Assembly: GCA_025362815.1 (NCBI GenBank)
Contig: JANYFG010000102.1
Location: 1-49,404, forward strand
From: Rhodospirillales bacterium
Lineage (GTDB): Bacteria > Pseudomonadota > Alphaproteobacteria > Acetobacterales > Acetobacteraceae
DNA length: 49,404 bases
Direction: 5' to 3'
The notes beneath the pieces were generated by a model, which worked only from the letters and a program-made list of their open reading frames with translations, was not told where the DNA came from and did not search any database. Shown in pieces: positions 1 to 12,467 of the stretch (positions are counted from its first letter, which is position 1; each line of letters starts with the position of its first letter). A program made the translations under genes and the position numbers.

Positions 1-1291
1 GATCGTCCACCCCCAGCCGCGCATCCGCCCTCGACTGGCCAAGAACATCAAGCAGCGATTCCGGCATCCCGTTCCAATCCAACGTCAGCTCGGAAAGCCC
101 CACCGTTTTGGACGGATCGTCGCCCGATACCAGCCCCGAAATATCACCGAAATACAACTTGCCGGATGCGATGTCACACGTCACATACTTGCTATCCAGC
201 GCCGGTATGGCCCGCCCATTGTAAAGAAACCCGGCACATATCGCGGCCAAATGCTGATTGTCATGATAATACTGTGCCACCGGATACAGCAGCCCCGGAT
301 CGGTTCCGGTCAGATTGAACAACGTGTGCGTGTAACCCAGCCCCAACGCCGGGTCGCGAAACGTCGCGTAGGTCCCCTCCCGCGTGGACCAGCCATAATT
401 ACCGCCCGCCACCCCGGTATCCACCTCCTCCACATGCCCCTCGCCGATGTCGTTGATGAACATCGTGCCGGCCCCGCCAATCTGCCACGAGAAACTCTGC
501 GGATTGCGCAGCCCATACGCCCACACCAGCGGCTCGGCACCCTTTGTCGAAACGAACGGATTATCCGCCGGCACCGTGTAGCTCGACGTCATCGTGGGCG
601 TCGGGTCCAGCCGCAAAACCTTGCCATACGGCACCGCCAGGTTCTGCGCATTCACGGCATAACTGCCGGCATCCCCCGTATCGCCCATCCCAATATACAG
701 CTTGTTATAATCCGCACCCCCCGGAATTGCGTTCGGGTTGAACCCAATGCTGCCGATCGTGTGCCCCTGGCTCGGCATCGACATCCGCATCACCTCGCGA
801 GACGTCCCGCTGAACACCGCAGCCTTCGGATCACCCGCCGTCCACTCGCGGATCACAATCTCGTCCACCCCTGGCACCGATGACGCAATCGGCGTGATCC
901 CACTGCCGGTGCCCGCCTGATACGCCGTGTAGAACTTGCCCGACGCCTTGAAATCCGGCGCGAACGCCAACCCCATGAACCCGCCGTCAAAACTGGTCGT
1001 GGCCGTCGCCAGATTTAAATACGGCGACCCCAACGCACCGCCCGCCGATGTCGTCAGAAACAACGATCCATTCGTGTCGTTGATCGCAAGCCTGCCCGAC
1101 CCGTCGCCCACCGGCTGAATATACTGCGGCGCCCCAACATAGTCGGTCGTAAAAGGCCTCAAGGCGACCGAAATCCCCGACACCGGATTGGCCGGCAAAG
1201 GATCAGGCACCGGCGATACCGGAACCACCACGGCCGCCAACGCCGCACGCGCCCAAACAACACCGATCACGGCAAATACGACGGTTCTCAT
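1..1291 (-). CDS. PQQ-dependent sugar dehydrogenase (glucose/sorbosone dehydrogenase family), 3' part outside window
   Basis: This gene is open from an ATG at 1291 to the left edge, 430 codons without a stop, so the C-terminus is missing. The first 19 residues (MRTVVFAVIGVVWARAALA) look like a Sec signal peptide, so the protein is probably periplasmic. The body shows the six-bladed propeller signatures of soluble PQQ sugar dehydrogenases and YliI-like aldose dehydrogenases: GFMGLAFAPDF, GLRNPQSFSW, IGEGHVEEVD and GGNYGW. Family members oxidise aldoses or related sugars with PQQ and pass electrons to the respiratory chain; the substrate cannot be read here. A GAGGGG ribosome-binding site lies about 8 bases before the ATG. 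It is transcribed in the same direction as dnaE but 345 bases downstream of it. It looks less GC-rich than the neighbouring core genes by eye. A lineage-specific propeller protein with no enzymatic role is possible. Confidence 0.85.
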   Translation of the reverse strand, partial: MRTVVFAVIGVVWARAALAAVVVPVSPVPDPLPANPVSGISVALRPFTTDYVGAPQYIQPVGDGSGRLAINDTNGSLFLTTSAGGALGSPYLNLATATTSFDGGFMGLAFAPDFKASGKFYTAYQAGTGSGITPIASSVPGVDEIVIREWTAGDPKAAVFSGTSREVMRMSMPSQGHTIGSIGFNPNAIPGGADYNKLYIGMGDTGDAGSYAVNAQNLAVPYGKVLRLDPTPTMTSSYTVPADNPFVSTKGAEPLVWAYGLRNPQSFSWQIGGAGTMFINDIGEGHVEEVDTGVAGGNYGWSTREGTYATFRDPALGLGYTHTLFNLTGTDPGLLYPVAQYYHDNQHLAAICAGFLYNGRAIPALDSKYVTCDIASGKLYFGDISGLVSGDDPSKTVGLSELTLDWNGMPESLLDVLGQSRADARLGVDD

Positions 1292-1465
1292 CGAATTCCC
1301 CTCATTCCCTGCGCACCAAGCTTAAAACCTTTCACGATCGGCTGTCTGCCCTTCGGCGATCGAAAAACGAAGCCACAGAAGCGTTCTTGTCAGAAGAAAT
1401 AATCAAATGACATTGGGATCGGCCCAGCTGGATTCTAACAATTTTGAATTAAGTAAATTCGTCAT
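1292..1465. other. non-coding stretch upstream of the sugar dehydrogenase
   Basis: This is the first part of a 345-base gap between the sugar dehydrogenase and dnaE. It is AT-richer than the flanking genes. It should contain the promoter of the leftward sugar dehydrogenase, but I could not pick a convincing -35/-10 pair. No ORF in it looks real. The rest of the gap is taken up by a palindromic repeat and a hairpin, listed separately. Confidence 0.6.
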
Positions 1466-1536
1466 GCTCTAACTTGTTGTTTTGTGTATCATGTTCATGC
1501 GTTTGGATGAAGCAACCCAGACGCATCATGATCTAG
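1466..1536. repeat. palindromic interspersed repeat, copy 1
   Basis: A 71-base element begins gctctaacttgttg and ends acgcatcatgatctag. It matches most of 27653-27722: the ends are identical and differences are scattered in the middle. Its two halves are inverted (atcatg..atgcgtttgg against cccagacgcatcatgat), so the RNA or single strand would fold into a hairpin. It lies in the gap beyond dnaE, just past the hairpin at 1551-1583. The form (short, palindromic, intergenic, ending in ctag or ctcta) fits the miniature palindromic repeats common in alphaproteobacterial genomes; the family name is not established here. Confidence 0.7.
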
Positions 1537-1550
1537 GGCAAGTCATATCG

Positions 1551-1583
1551 GACCGGCGAGCCACAAAGCGGCTCAGTCCGGTC
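1551..1583 (-). terminator. hairpin 3' of dnaE, possible terminator
   Basis: An interrupted stem (gaccgg-c-gagcc ... ggctc-agt-ccggtc, loop acaaagc) lies 54 bases beyond the dnaE stop. It could end the proS-lolC-lolD-dnaE transcript. There is no T-run after it on the minus strand, so intrinsic termination is uncertain. Confidence 0.35.
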
Positions 1584-1636
1584 GGATGTTGCTGTAGGCC
1601 AGCATTAAGTTTCTCTTTCTTCAACAAAGAAGGTCT

Positions 1637-5053
<3,417 letters not shown>

Positions 5054-5115
5054 GACGTGAGACTACCGTGTTTCGCAAAGGCGAGGGCATGGTGTTTCAT
5101 CGATCATGCGATGCT

Positions 5116-5823
5116 CTACACGGTGGCGATCTTGCCATCCCGCAACGTGACGGTCCGGTCCATCCGCGCGGCCAGATCCGGGTTATGCGTGGCGATCAGC
5201 GCCGCCAGCCCGTGATCGCGCACGATATGCATCAGCTCGTCGAACACCACCGTCGCGGTGGCGACATCCAGGTTGCCGGTGGGCTCGTCGGCCAGCAACA
5301 ATTTCGGCGCGTTGGCCAGGGCGCGCGCGATGGCCACGCGCTGCTGTTCGCCGCCGGACAGCTTGCCGGGGTGGTGGCGCGCGCGGGCGGCAAGGCCGAA
5401 GCCGGTAAGCAGCGCCATGGCCCGCTCCTCCGCCGCACGCCGCGCCACGCCCTTGATCATCTGGGGCAGCACCACGTTTTCGAGCGCGGTGAACTCCGGC
5501 AGCAGATGGTGGAACTGATAGACGAACCCGATGCTGTCGCGGCGGATGGCGGTGCGCTCGGCGTCGGCCAGCTGGCTGGCATCGCGGCCATCGATCAGCA
5601 CCTGGCCGCCATCGGGGCGTTCGAGCACGCCGGCCAGATGCAGCAACGTGGATTTCCCGGTGCCCGACGGCGCCATCAAGGCCACGATCTCGCCGGCCCG
5701 GATGGACAGATCGACGCCGCGCAGAACGGCAAGACGGCCGGCGCCGGAGGCGTAGGTGCGCATCACGCCCCGCATCTCAAGAGGGGGCATCTCAAGGGGA
5801 GGCATTTCGAGCGGATCACTCAT
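5116..5823 (-). CDS. lolD: lipoprotein-releasing ABC transporter, ATP-binding protein
   Basis: LolD is the ATPase of the LolCDE complex, which extracts outer-membrane lipoproteins from the inner membrane and passes them to LolA. The sequence has a Walker A motif (APSGTGKST), a Q-loop near [17 protein letters not shown], the signature [15 protein letters not shown], Walker [13 protein letters not shown] and the switch histidine in IATHNPD. The chosen ATG at 5823 overlaps the lolC stop by 8 bases and gives 235 residues. The N-terminus is odd: LEMPP occurs twice in tandem before [10 protein letters not shown], leaving three further in-frame ATG codons, so the true start may be 15-40 bases further in. 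The cytoplasmic ATPase should dimerise on the LolC-type permease encoded immediately upstream. Confidence 0.95.
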   Translation of the reverse strand: MSDPLEMPPLEMPPLEMRGVMRTYASGAGRLAVLRGVDLSIRAGEIVALMAPSGTGKSTLLHLAGVLERPDGGQVLIDGRDASQLADAERTAIRRDSIGFVYQFHHLLPEFTALENVVLPQMIKGVARRAAEERAMALLTGFGLAARARHHPGKLSGGEQQRVAIARALANAPKLLLADEPTGNLDVATATVVFDELMHIVRDHGLAALIATHNPDLAARMDRTVTLRDGKIATV

Positions 5824-7069
5824 TGCGCAGCGCCTCCACCGGGTCGGTCTTGGCCGCACGCCAGCTCGGGTAGATCGTGGCGATCAGCGAAATACCGATC
5901 GCCATCCCCACCACCTGGCCCACCTCGCCCCACTTCAGCACCGCGGGCAGGCGCGACAGGAAATAGACCTCGGGATTGAACAGGTTGGTGCCGGACAGGC
6001 TTTCGATGGCGTGGCGGATGGTTTCGATGTTGAGGCAGAACACCACGCCGAGCAGCGTGCCCAGCAAGGTGCCGGCCACCCCCACGAACGCGCCGCACAT
6101 GAGGAAGATGCGCAGGATGGAGCCGGACCCGGCGCCGATGGTGCGCAGCACCGCGATGTCGCGCGTTTTGTCTTTCACCATCATGATCAGCGAGCTCACG
6201 ATGTTGAACGCGGCCACCAGGATGATGAGCGTGAGGATGAGGAACATGACGTTTCGCTCCACCTCCACGGCGGCGAAGAACGCGTTGTTGTTCTGCGTCC
6301 AGTCCACCACCCGCACCGGGGTGCCGGCAAGCGCCGAGCGGATACGGCGGCCGATGGCCACGGCCTGGTCGGGGTCGATGGTCGTGACCTCGATCTGGCT
6401 CACCGCGTTCGGCATGCGGAACAGAACCTGGGCGGCCTGCATCGGCATGAAGATGAAACCGTTATCAGCCTCGCTGAACCCCACCTGGAAGATCGCCACC
6501 ACGGTGTAGGCCCGGCCGCGCGGGATGGAGCCGAACGGCGTGGCCGTCATATCCGGCGCATACACCTGCAGCCGGCCCCCGACGCCCAGCCCGGCCCTGG
6601 CCGCAAGACCTGCCCCGATGACGATGGCGTCATCGCCCTCGAACCGGTCCAGGCTGCCCGCGCCGATGGTGCTGGCCACCACCTTCAGCTTGCGCAGGTC
6701 TTCGAGCGTGATGCCCCGCACCAGCCCCGCGCTGTAGTTGCCGCCCTGTTCCGGCTTCAGCCCCGCCGGACGCTCGACCACGGCGGTGGCGGACACCACA
6801 CCGGGCACGGCGCGCACCTTGGCGGTAACCTCGGCGTAATCCGTGAAGGTCTGCCCCGCCGCATAGATGCCGAGATCGCCGTTGAGACCGAGGATCTTGC
6901 TCAGAAGCTCCTGGCGGAACCCGTTCATGACGGACATCACGATGATCAACGTGGCCACGCCGAGGGCGATGCCCACGAGGGAGAAGATCGCGATGATCGA
7001 GACGAACCGTTCGCCCTTGCGGGCGCGCAGGTAGCGGCCCGCCACGGTGCGTTCGAACGCGTTGAACAT
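5816..7069 (-). CDS. lolC: lipoprotein-releasing ABC transporter permease LolC/LolE family
   Basis: This inner-membrane permease has 417 residues. The first transmembrane helix is in [30 protein letters not shown] (about residues 22-51), followed by a large periplasmic domain of about 220 residues, then three C-terminal helices, including [19 protein letters not shown]. This is the MacB/FtsX-like LolC/E fold. As in many alphaproteobacteria there is one permease gene rather than separate lolC and lolE, so it probably acts as a homodimer with LolD. The start codon shares one base with the proS stop (TGATG), and the stop overlaps lolD. Co-transcription with proS is conserved in the class, although the functions are unrelated. 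Confidence 0.95.
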   Translation of the reverse strand: MFNAFERTVAGRYLRARKGERFVSIIAIFSLVGIALGVATLIIVMSVMNGFRQELLSKILGLNGDLGIYAAGQTFTDYAEVTAKVRAVPGVVSATAVVERPAGLKPEQGGNYSAGLVRGITLEDLRKLKVVASTIGAGSLDRFEGDDAIVIGAGLAARAGLGVGGRLQVYAPDMTATPFGSIPRGRAYTVVAIFQVGFSEADNGFIFMPMQAAQVLFRMPNAVSQIEVTTIDPDQAVAIGRRIRSALAGTPVRVVDWTQNNNAFFAAVEVERNVMFLILTLIILVAAFNIVSSLIMMVKDKTRDIAVLRTIGAGSGSILRIFLMCGAFVGVAGTLLGTLLGVVFCLNIETIRHAIESLSGTNLFNPEVYFLSRLPAVLKWGEVGQVVGMAIGISLIATIYPSWRAAKTDPVEALRNE

Positions 7070-8373
7070 CAGCCGATTTTCGCCAGCGCGTCGGCCAGCG
7101 AGAGCTCCAGCTTCTCACCGGTGGCGCGCCGCTTCAGCTCCACCATGCCGGCCTTGGCGCCGCGTGGGCCGACCACGATCTGCCAGGGATGGCCCATCAG
7201 ATCGGCATCGGCGAACTTGGCCCCGGCCCGGTCGTCCCGGTCGTCGTACAACGCCTCGCCCTTGAATGCCGCGTAGGCCGCCTCGCACAACGCGTCGCAG
7301 CCGGCATCGCCGACCTTGAGGTTGAGGATGACGGCTTTGAACGGCGCCACGCTGTCCGGCCAGATGATGCCGGCCTCGTCGTGATGCGCCTCGATCAACG
7401 CGCCGACGAGACGCGAGACGCCCACGCCGTAGCTGCCCATATGGGGGATGACGGACGTGCCGTCGCGGCCGGCCACGGTAAGGCCCATCGGTTCGGCGTA
7501 TTTGGTGCCGAAGTAGAAAATATGGCCGACCTCGATGCCACGGCCCTCGCGCTGGTTCGCCACCTTCGCCCACACCGGCTCGTCGTGCTTTTCATCGGTG
7601 GCGGCGTAGTGATGCGTCACCTCGTTGAAGAAACGTTCGAGGTCGGCGGGCGCGTTGTGGTCCACCGCCTCCTTGGTGAAATCCATGTCGTCATACGCGG
7701 CATCGTAGAACACCTGGCTCTCGCCGGTGGGTGCCAGGATGATGAACTCATGGCTGAGATCGCCGCCGATCGGGCCGGTGTCGGCCACCATCGGGATGGC
7801 CTTCACGCCCAGGCGCTGGAAGGTGCGCATATAGGCCAGCATCATCTTGCGGTAGCTGACGACGGCGCCCTCGTAGTCGAGATCGAACGAATAGGCGTCC
7901 TTCATCAGGAATTCGCGGCCGCGCATCACGCCGAAGCGCGGGCGCATCTCATCGCGGAACTTCCATTGGATGTGGAACAGGATCTGCGGCAGGTCGCGGT
8001 AGGATTTCACGGACTGCCGGACGAGATCTGTCAGCATTTCCTCATTGGTGGGGCCGTAGAGCAACTCGCGCCCGTGGCGGTCGGCGAGGCGCAGCATTTC
8101 CGGGCCGTACGCGTCATAGCGTCCGGACTGTTTCCACAAGTCGGCGGATTGAATGGTGGGCATCAGCATCGCCTGGGCGCCCACCGCCTCCTGCTCCTCC
8201 GCCACGATGCGGGCGATGTTCTGCAACACCTTCCACCCGGCCGGCAGCCACGCATAGATGCCCGATGCCGTCTGGCGCACCAGGCCCGCGCGCAGCATCA
8301 GCCGGTGTGACGCGATCTGCGCCTCCGCGGGGTTTTCCTTCATGGTGGGAATGAGGCTGCGGGACAGGCGCAT
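7069..8373 (-). CDS. proS: prolyl-tRNA synthetase (short alphaproteobacterial form)
   Basis: ProS charges tRNA-Pro in the cytoplasm. I set the start at the ATG at 8373 ([19 protein letters not shown]), which matches family N-termini and gives 434 residues. An open frame runs upstream to 8490, but that extension is arginine-rich and lies over the probable promoter. Class II motifs are visible: motif 1 region [14 protein letters not shown], motif 2 [28 protein letters not shown], and motif 3 near [13 protein letters not shown]. The short length without the large editing insertion is the form typical of alphaproteobacteria. It is the first gene of proS-lolC-lolD-dnaE. Confidence 0.96.
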   Translation of the reverse strand: MRLSRSLIPTMKENPAEAQIASHRLMLRAGLVRQTASGIYAWLPAGWKVLQNIARIVAEEQEAVGAQAMLMPTIQSADLWKQSGRYDAYGPEMLRLADRHGRELLYGPTNEEMLTDLVRQSVKSYRDLPQILFHIQWKFRDEMRPRFGVMRGREFLMKDAYSFDLDYEGAVVSYRKMMLAYMRTFQRLGVKAIPMVADTGPIGGDLSHEFIILAPTGESQVFYDAAYDDMDFTKEAVDHNAPADLERFFNEVTHHYAATDEKHDEPVWAKVANQREGRGIEVGHIFYFGTKYAEPMGLTVAGRDGTSVIPHMGSYGVGVSRLVGALIEAHHDEAGIIWPDSVAPFKAVILNLKVGDAGCDALCEAAYAAFKGEALYDDRDDRAGAKFADADLMGHPWQIVVGPRGAKAGMVELKRRATGEKLELSLADALAKIG

Positions 8374-8411
8374 GTAGCGGATCCAGTGCGGTCGAAGGGG
8401 CGAGAACGCGG

Positions 8412-8439
8412 ACCCTAGAACACGCCGCCGCCAATGCAA
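8412..8439 (-). promoter_or_regulatory. candidate sigma-70 promoter of proS
   Basis: On the minus strand TTGCAT (8434-8439) is followed after 16 bases by TAGGGT (8412-8417), about 39 bases before the proS ATG. Placement is good but both hexamers are imperfect. A perfect TTGACA also occurs further upstream, near 8595-8602, without a clear -10 box. Confidence 0.4.
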
Positions 8440-8644
8440 ACCAAGCGAGGCCGCGCAACCCGCGATCGTTGAGAACTTTGCCTGCAACACCGTGCTGTGA
8501 TGTCACACCGGGTCCCGATTGGTTGAACGTCGCCGATCGCCCCTAAAAGATTGGTGCGTCGCACCATCGCCAGACGAAAGAATCTGCCGAATTTCTGTCA
8601 AATCTCATACGAAAATGCGTGACAAGATGAAGACGACCCATTAA

Positions 8645-8796
8645 CAAAAAGAGGCCCGCGTGCCTCTAGGCACCGCGGGCCAAGTTTAGGGAGGAAACGC
8701 CAGTCACACGGCGGATAGAAGGAAAGTCCTTCGTCCGAGGTGAAGATTGAGCCCTGGAAATCGTGGCGTCTATGCAAAAGCGACATCTAAAAACTT
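8645..8796 (-). ncRNA. candidate structured small RNA ending in an intrinsic terminator
   Basis: Read on the minus strand, this region folds as a nested rod. The outer stem is AAGTTTTTAG (about 8787-8796) with CTAAACTT (8682-8689). The next is ACGCCA (8764-8769) with TGGCGT (8697-8702). Inside are TCAC/GTGA, CGGA/TCCG and finally GAAGGA-CTT-TCCTTC. A GC-rich hairpin with a T-run follows at once (8646-8681). The single-stranded segment TTTCCTCCCT is complementary to a Shine-Dalgarno sequence. The region sits between a terminator at 8797-8833 and proS, so it is isolated as its own unit. I do not recognise an Rfam family. It could instead be an attenuating leader of proS, or simply a long operon 3' end. 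No clear promoter was found. Confidence 0.45.
8646..8681 (-). terminator. intrinsic terminator with T-run
   Basis: On the minus strand the stem GGCCCGCG (8674-8681) pairs with CGCGGGCC (8653-8660), with an inner TGCC-TAGA-GGCA extension, and is followed by CTCTTTTTGTT. This is a classic Rho-independent terminator at the end of the candidate small RNA and about 270 bases before proS. Confidence 0.8.
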
Positions 8797-8833
8797 AAAA
8801 ATGGTGCGAAGAGACACTCTTTGCACCATTTTT
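8797..8833. terminator. bidirectional intrinsic terminator after the nuo-rnj operon
   Basis: AAAAATGGTGC (8797-8807) and GCACCATTTTT (8823-8833) form a nearly perfect stem, extended by the inner GAAGAG/CTCTTT pairing around a short loop. It has A-runs and T-runs on the correct sides for both strands. It lies 32 bases beyond the stop of the DUF1467 gene, so it should end the long leftward operon. Confidence 0.8.
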
Positions 8834-8865
8834 GTGCGCGGCTTGCCCAAACCGCAAGCAACCGC

Positions 8866-9135
8866 TTAAAAGTCAGGCATTGACAGCCAGCCGGTGCGAA
8901 AACTCAACCAGCCCGATGCCTGCACGGCCAGAATGGCAAACCATACCACAAGCGCGATCGCCGTGGTCCAAACCACCTTGCGCCCGATCCGCGGTTGCGC
9001 CGGCGCGCCGCGCCAGCCCGTGGCCTGATCGGGATCGGCCACCGGCCGCGTGCCGATGGGCAGCACGGCGAACAGAACCGTCCACCACACGATCACATAC
9101 AGCACGAAGGCGGTGAACCAGTTGATTCCCAACAT
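8866..9135 (-). CDS. DUF1467 family small membrane protein
   Basis: This 89-residue protein has two predicted transmembrane helices, INWFTAFVLYVIVWWTVLFAVL at about residues 4-25 and VVWTTAIALVVWFAILAV at about 54-71. They are separated by a loop with the family-like segment LPIGTRP. It matches the DUF1467 pattern of short alphaproteobacterial proteins encoded directly after the RNase J gene. It starts 9 bases after rnj and is the last gene before the terminator at 8797-8833. No function is known; an inner-membrane location is inferred from the helices. Confidence 0.85.
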   Translation of the reverse strand: MLGINWFTAFVLYVIVWWTVLFAVLPIGTRPVADPDQATGWRGAPAQPRIGRKVVWTTAIALVVWFAILAVQASGWLSFRTGWLSMPDF

Positions 9136-9144
9136 GGCGACGAC

Positions 9145-10791
9145 TCAGATGCGCATGAGATGCACGTCCACCATCGGCCGTTTCGCCAAACGCTTGCCGA
9201 GCGCGCGGCGCAAGGCGGCCTTGGTGGCGTCCAGCATCGCTGAATCGTCACGCCGGATCGGCGCCGGCACGTCGTTCAGGCCGGAGACGAGTTCGCGGCT
9301 GACGCGTTCGAGCTCCGGATCCTCCGGCTCGAACAGACCAGGCGCGCTGATCTTGGGCTGGCCCCGCACCTGGCCCTGCGCGTCCACCACAACCGAGGCG
9401 ATCACCACGCCGTTGAACAGCATGCGCCGGCGCGCACCCATCACGCCGCCCTGCAGCGGCACGAGACGCGTGCCGTCCAGCACCAGCTTGCCCACGGGCG
9501 CGGAATCGACCACCTCGGGCACGCCGGGGAACAGGCTGAGAATGTCGCCGTCCTCCATCAGGATCGGCTTCACCTGAAGCTCCTGCGCCAGCGCCGCATG
9601 GGCGGACAGGTGGCGCCACTCGCCGTGCACAGGCACCGAATATTTCGGCCGGATCAGCGCGTAGAGCCGCTTCAGCTCATCGCGCGCGGGATGGCCGGAC
9701 ACATGCGTGAGATGGTCCTTGTCGGTGATGAGCGTCACGCCGCGACGCACCAGATTGTCCTGCACCGTGCCGATCGCGCGCTCGTTGCCCGGGATCATGC
9801 GGCTGGAGAACACCACCGTGTCCCCCTCGCCCAGTTCGATCCGAGGATGCTGATCGGCGGCGATGCGAGCCAGGGCCGAGCGCGGCTCACCCTGGCTGCC
9901 GGTGCAGATCATCAGCAGGTTGTCGTCTGGAATGTCCTGCGCGTCGTCCTCGCTGGCGAACGGCGGAATGCCCTTGAGGTAGCCGCATTCGCGCGCGGAC
10001 GCATCGATGTTGCGCAACGAACGCCCCACCAGGGCCACGCTGCGCCCGCAATCCAACGCCGCCAGCGCGATCGATTCGAAACGCGCCACGTTGGAGGCAA
10101 AGCACGTGACGGCCACGCGGCCCTTCAGGCCCTTGATGAGATCGGACAGCGAGCGGCGCACGTCGCCCTCGGAGCCAGATTCGCCGTCCACCATCGCGTT
10201 GGTGCTGTCGCACACCATCGCCAGCACGCCCTCATCTCCCAGCGCGCGCAACGCGGCTTCGTCGGCACGCGGGCCGATCAGCGGCTCGGCGTCGAATTTC
10301 CAGTCGCCGGTGTGGAACACGATTCCCGCCTTGGTGCGGATCACCAGCGCCTGGCTCTCGGGGATCGAGTGCGCCATCTGCATGAATTGCAGGCCGAACG
10401 GGCCGATCTCGAACGACCCACCGGGCTTGATGGTGTGGATCTTGACCTCCTGCTGCAGGCCAACCTCGCCCAGCTTGCGGCGCAGCACGGAGGCCGCGAA
10501 CGGCGTGGCCCAGATCGGGCAGCGCATCTGCCGCCACAGGTGCGCGACCGCGCCGACATGGTCCTCATGCGCGTGCGTGATCACCAGGCCGAGCAGTTTG
10601 TCCCGGCGTTCGGCGATGAAGGCCGGGTCCGGCATCATCACTTCCACTTCCGGATGCGCCGCACCGCCGAAGCCGATGCCGCAATCGATCGCGATATACT
10701 GTCCACCCGACCGGTAAAGATTCAGGTTCATTCCAATCTCGCCCGTCCCGCCCAAAGGCAGGAAAGACAGATCACCGCTGCTTGCGTTCAT
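9145..10791 (-). CDS. rnj: ribonuclease J
   Basis: RNase J is a metallo-beta-lactamase/beta-CASP ribonuclease with endonuclease and 5'-3' exonuclease activity, used in rRNA maturation and mRNA turnover. The zinc-binding motif HAHEDH is at residues 73-78, after the N-terminal LPLGGTGEIGMN segment. Other beta-lactamase-fold motifs are HTGDWKFD and the beta-CASP segments MICTGSQGEPRSAL and VHVSGHPARDELK. The 548-residue length fits alphaproteobacterial RNase J. It lies 129 bases downstream of coaX and just before the DUF1467 gene. The gap could hold its own promoter (a TATAAC lies in it), but I saw no good -35 partner. Confidence 0.95.
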   Translation of the reverse strand: MNASSGDLSFLPLGGTGEIGMNLNLYRSGGQYIAIDCGIGFGGAAHPEVEVMMPDPAFIAERRDKLLGLVITHAHEDHVGAVAHLWRQMRCPIWATPFAASVLRRKLGEVGLQQEVKIHTIKPGGSFEIGPFGLQFMQMAHSIPESQALVIRTKAGIVFHTGDWKFDAEPLIGPRADEAALRALGDEGVLAMVCDSTNAMVDGESGSEGDVRRSLSDLIKGLKGRVAVTCFASNVARFESIALAALDCGRSVALVGRSLRNIDASARECGYLKGIPPFASEDDAQDIPDDNLLMICTGSQGEPRSALARIAADQHPRIELGEGDTVVFSSRMIPGNERAIGTVQDNLVRRGVTLITDKDHLTHVSGHPARDELKRLYALIRPKYSVPVHGEWRHLSAHAALAQELQVKPILMEDGDILSLFPGVPEVVDSAPVGKLVLDGTRLVPLQGGVMGARRRMLFNGVVIASVVVDAQGQVRGQPKISAPGLFEPEDPELERVSRELVSGLNDVPAPIRRDDSAMLDATKAALRRALGKRLAKRPMVDVHLMRI

Positions 10792-10920
10792 TATTCACTT
10801 TCATATGCGGGCCATTGGCGCCGCGATCCCTCAAAATGCAGCCCATGGGGGCCACCGCCGTCGTTCACAGTTATAACCGTCCCAAATCAGATTGGACGCC
10901 GAGGACAAGTCGGTCGAAAA

Positions 10921-11730
10921 TCAATCGCTGTCCGTCAGGCGACCGCGTTCCTTACTCAATGTGGGTGCGACATTGCGCAACGCCAACAGGCGAAGACCGT
11001 CCAACGTCAGATCGGGGTCGATCTTCTCGATCACGGTGGTGCCTTCCGCCAGAAGCGGCGCCAGCCCACCGGTCGCGATCACTTTGAGGTGCTCTCCATA
11101 CTCTGCCTGGATCCGCGCGACCAGCCCCTCGATCAGCCCCACATAGCCCCAGTAGATCCCGGACTGCATGGCAGGCACGGTGGAGCGGCCGATCACCGCC
11201 TGCGGCCGGCCGATGCCGATGCGCGGCAGGCGGGCGGCGGCCTTGTGCAGCGCCTCGATCGACAGGTTGATGCCGGGTGCGATGATGCCCCCCAGATACG
11301 CCCCATCGGCTCCCACCACATCGAAGGTGGTGGCGGTGCCGAAGTCGATCACCACCAGGGGGCCACCATAGGCCTGATGCGCGGCGAGCGAGTTCAAAAG
11401 CCGGTCCGCCCCCACCTCATCAGGGTTGTCGATCCGGATGTCGAAGCCCCAGTCCAGCCTGGCGCGCGCCACCAGCGGCTCGGTGTCGAACCATTCGCGG
11501 CACAGGCGGCGGAGATGATAAAGTGCCGCGGGCACCACGGTGCCGATCACGGTGCGGCTGATGCGCTCCCGCTTCAGGCCCACAAGGTTGAACAGGCTGA
11601 GCAGCCAGACGGCGTATTCGTCGGATGTGCGCTGATCGTCGGTCGCGATGCGCCATGTGCCCACCCAGCTGTCGCCGTCATGCACGGCGAAGACGATGTT
11701 CGTGTTGCCGGCGTCCACCACCATCAGCAT
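10921..11730 (-). CDS. coaX: type III pantothenate kinase
   Basis: CoaX phosphorylates pantothenate, the first step of coenzyme A synthesis, and needs a monovalent cation. The N-terminus [16 protein letters not shown] carries the ASKHA phosphate-binding motif DAGNTN. Further conserved parts are [26 protein letters not shown] and GGIIAPG, and the C-terminal ATGGLAPLL. The ATG at 11730 gives 269 residues; an internal ATG at 11724 (MVVDAGNT) is equally plausible and would give a TGATG junction with birA. The open frame upstream of this is an overlap with birA. It is encoded between birA and rnj, a conserved alphaproteobacterial order that groups two cofactor genes. Confidence 0.95.
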   Translation of the reverse strand: MLMVVDAGNTNIVFAVHDGDSWVGTWRIATDDQRTSDEYAVWLLSLFNLVGLKRERISRTVIGTVVPAALYHLRRLCREWFDTEPLVARARLDWGFDIRIDNPDEVGADRLLNSLAAHQAYGGPLVVIDFGTATTFDVVGADGAYLGGIIAPGINLSIEALHKAAARLPRIGIGRPQAVIGRSTVPAMQSGIYWGYVGLIEGLVARIQAEYGEHLKVIATGGLAPLLAEGTTVIEKIDPDLTLDGLRLLALRNVAPTLSKERGRLTDSD

Positions 11731-12467
11731 GCGATCTGCTCCCGGGTCTGGGCGGGCGACCAGATTTCGCCCGTGGCGAAAGCCTGCACGCGGCCATCCG
11801 TTTCCAGCAAGAGGCTGCCATCGGCGCCAAGCCCGGCAAAGCGCCCCTCGATGACCCGATCGTGCTGTCGCCACGTCATCACGCCGCCCACCGGCAGCGC
11901 ATGCGAGAGCCACGCCGCCCGGATCGGCGCCCAGCCCTGGCCGGCACGGAGATCCCGCAACGCCGAGATCTCAGCCAGAATGGCACGCCCGAGCAGGTCG
12001 GGGTCGGTGGTTTCAGCCAACGCGTCGATCTCCCGGCCTTCGATACGGGGGGCCGTGCTCAGATTGAGGCCGACGCCGATCACCAGCCAGTCCAGCCCGC
12101 CTTTTGCACCCACCTGGCTTTCCAGCAGAATACCGCCGAGTTTCTTACCATTTCGTAAAATATCGTTGGGCCATTTCAAGGCGATATCGGCCCGCCCCAG
12201 CGCCCGCGCCACGGCCACCCCCGCCAAAAGCGCCCACAGGCCAGCCTCGGCCGCCGGATCCGACGGGCGCAGCAGCAGCGACAAAAACAGGTTTCCATGC
12301 TCGGACAGCCATTCACGCCCGCGGCTGCCGCGCCCGGCGGTCTGCCAGCCGGCGCGTATGGCAAGGCCCTCGGGCTCGCCCAGCGCCGCGCGCTCCCGGC
12401 AGATATCGGAGGTGGACCCAACGCTTTCGAGAAACTCCAGCCGCCACGAGGCGGCGTGGCCTGTCAC
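11724..12467 (-). CDS. birA: biotin-[acetyl-CoA-carboxylase] ligase
   Basis: BirA activates biotin with ATP and attaches it to the biotin carboxyl carrier protein. I chose the GTG at 12467, which shares GTGA with the nuoN stop, giving 247 residues. The open frame continues upstream only as a shadow of nuoN. Family motifs are [12 protein letters not shown], the biotinyl-AMP loop GRGSRGREW (about residues 46-53), LKWPNDIL (about 97-104) and GGILLE. There is no N-terminal DNA-binding domain, so this is a ligase-only form with no repressor function. Translational coupling to nuoN places it in the complex I transcript. Confidence 0.94.
   Translation of the reverse strand: MTGHAASWRLEFLESVGSTSDICRERAALGEPEGLAIRAGWQTAGRGSRGREWLSEHGNLFLSLLLRPSDPAAEAGLWALLAGVAVARALGRADIALKWPNDILRNGKKLGGILLESQVGAKGGLDWLVIGVGLNLSTAPRIEGREIDALAETTDPDLLGRAILAEISALRDLRAGQGWAPIRAAWLSHALPVGGVMTWRQHDRVIEGRFAGLGADGSLLLETDGRVQAFATGEIWSPAQTREQIAC

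Noticed and set aside
8374-8490. 39-residue N-terminal extension of ProS
   Set aside because: Arginine-rich, unlike family members, and overlapping the likely promoter. The inner ATG at 8373 matches known starts.
8598-8786. 62-residue minus-strand ORF upstream of proS
   Set aside because: It spans the nested stems and the terminator hairpin, has no ribosome-binding site I trust and no recognisable motif; the region reads better as RNA structure.
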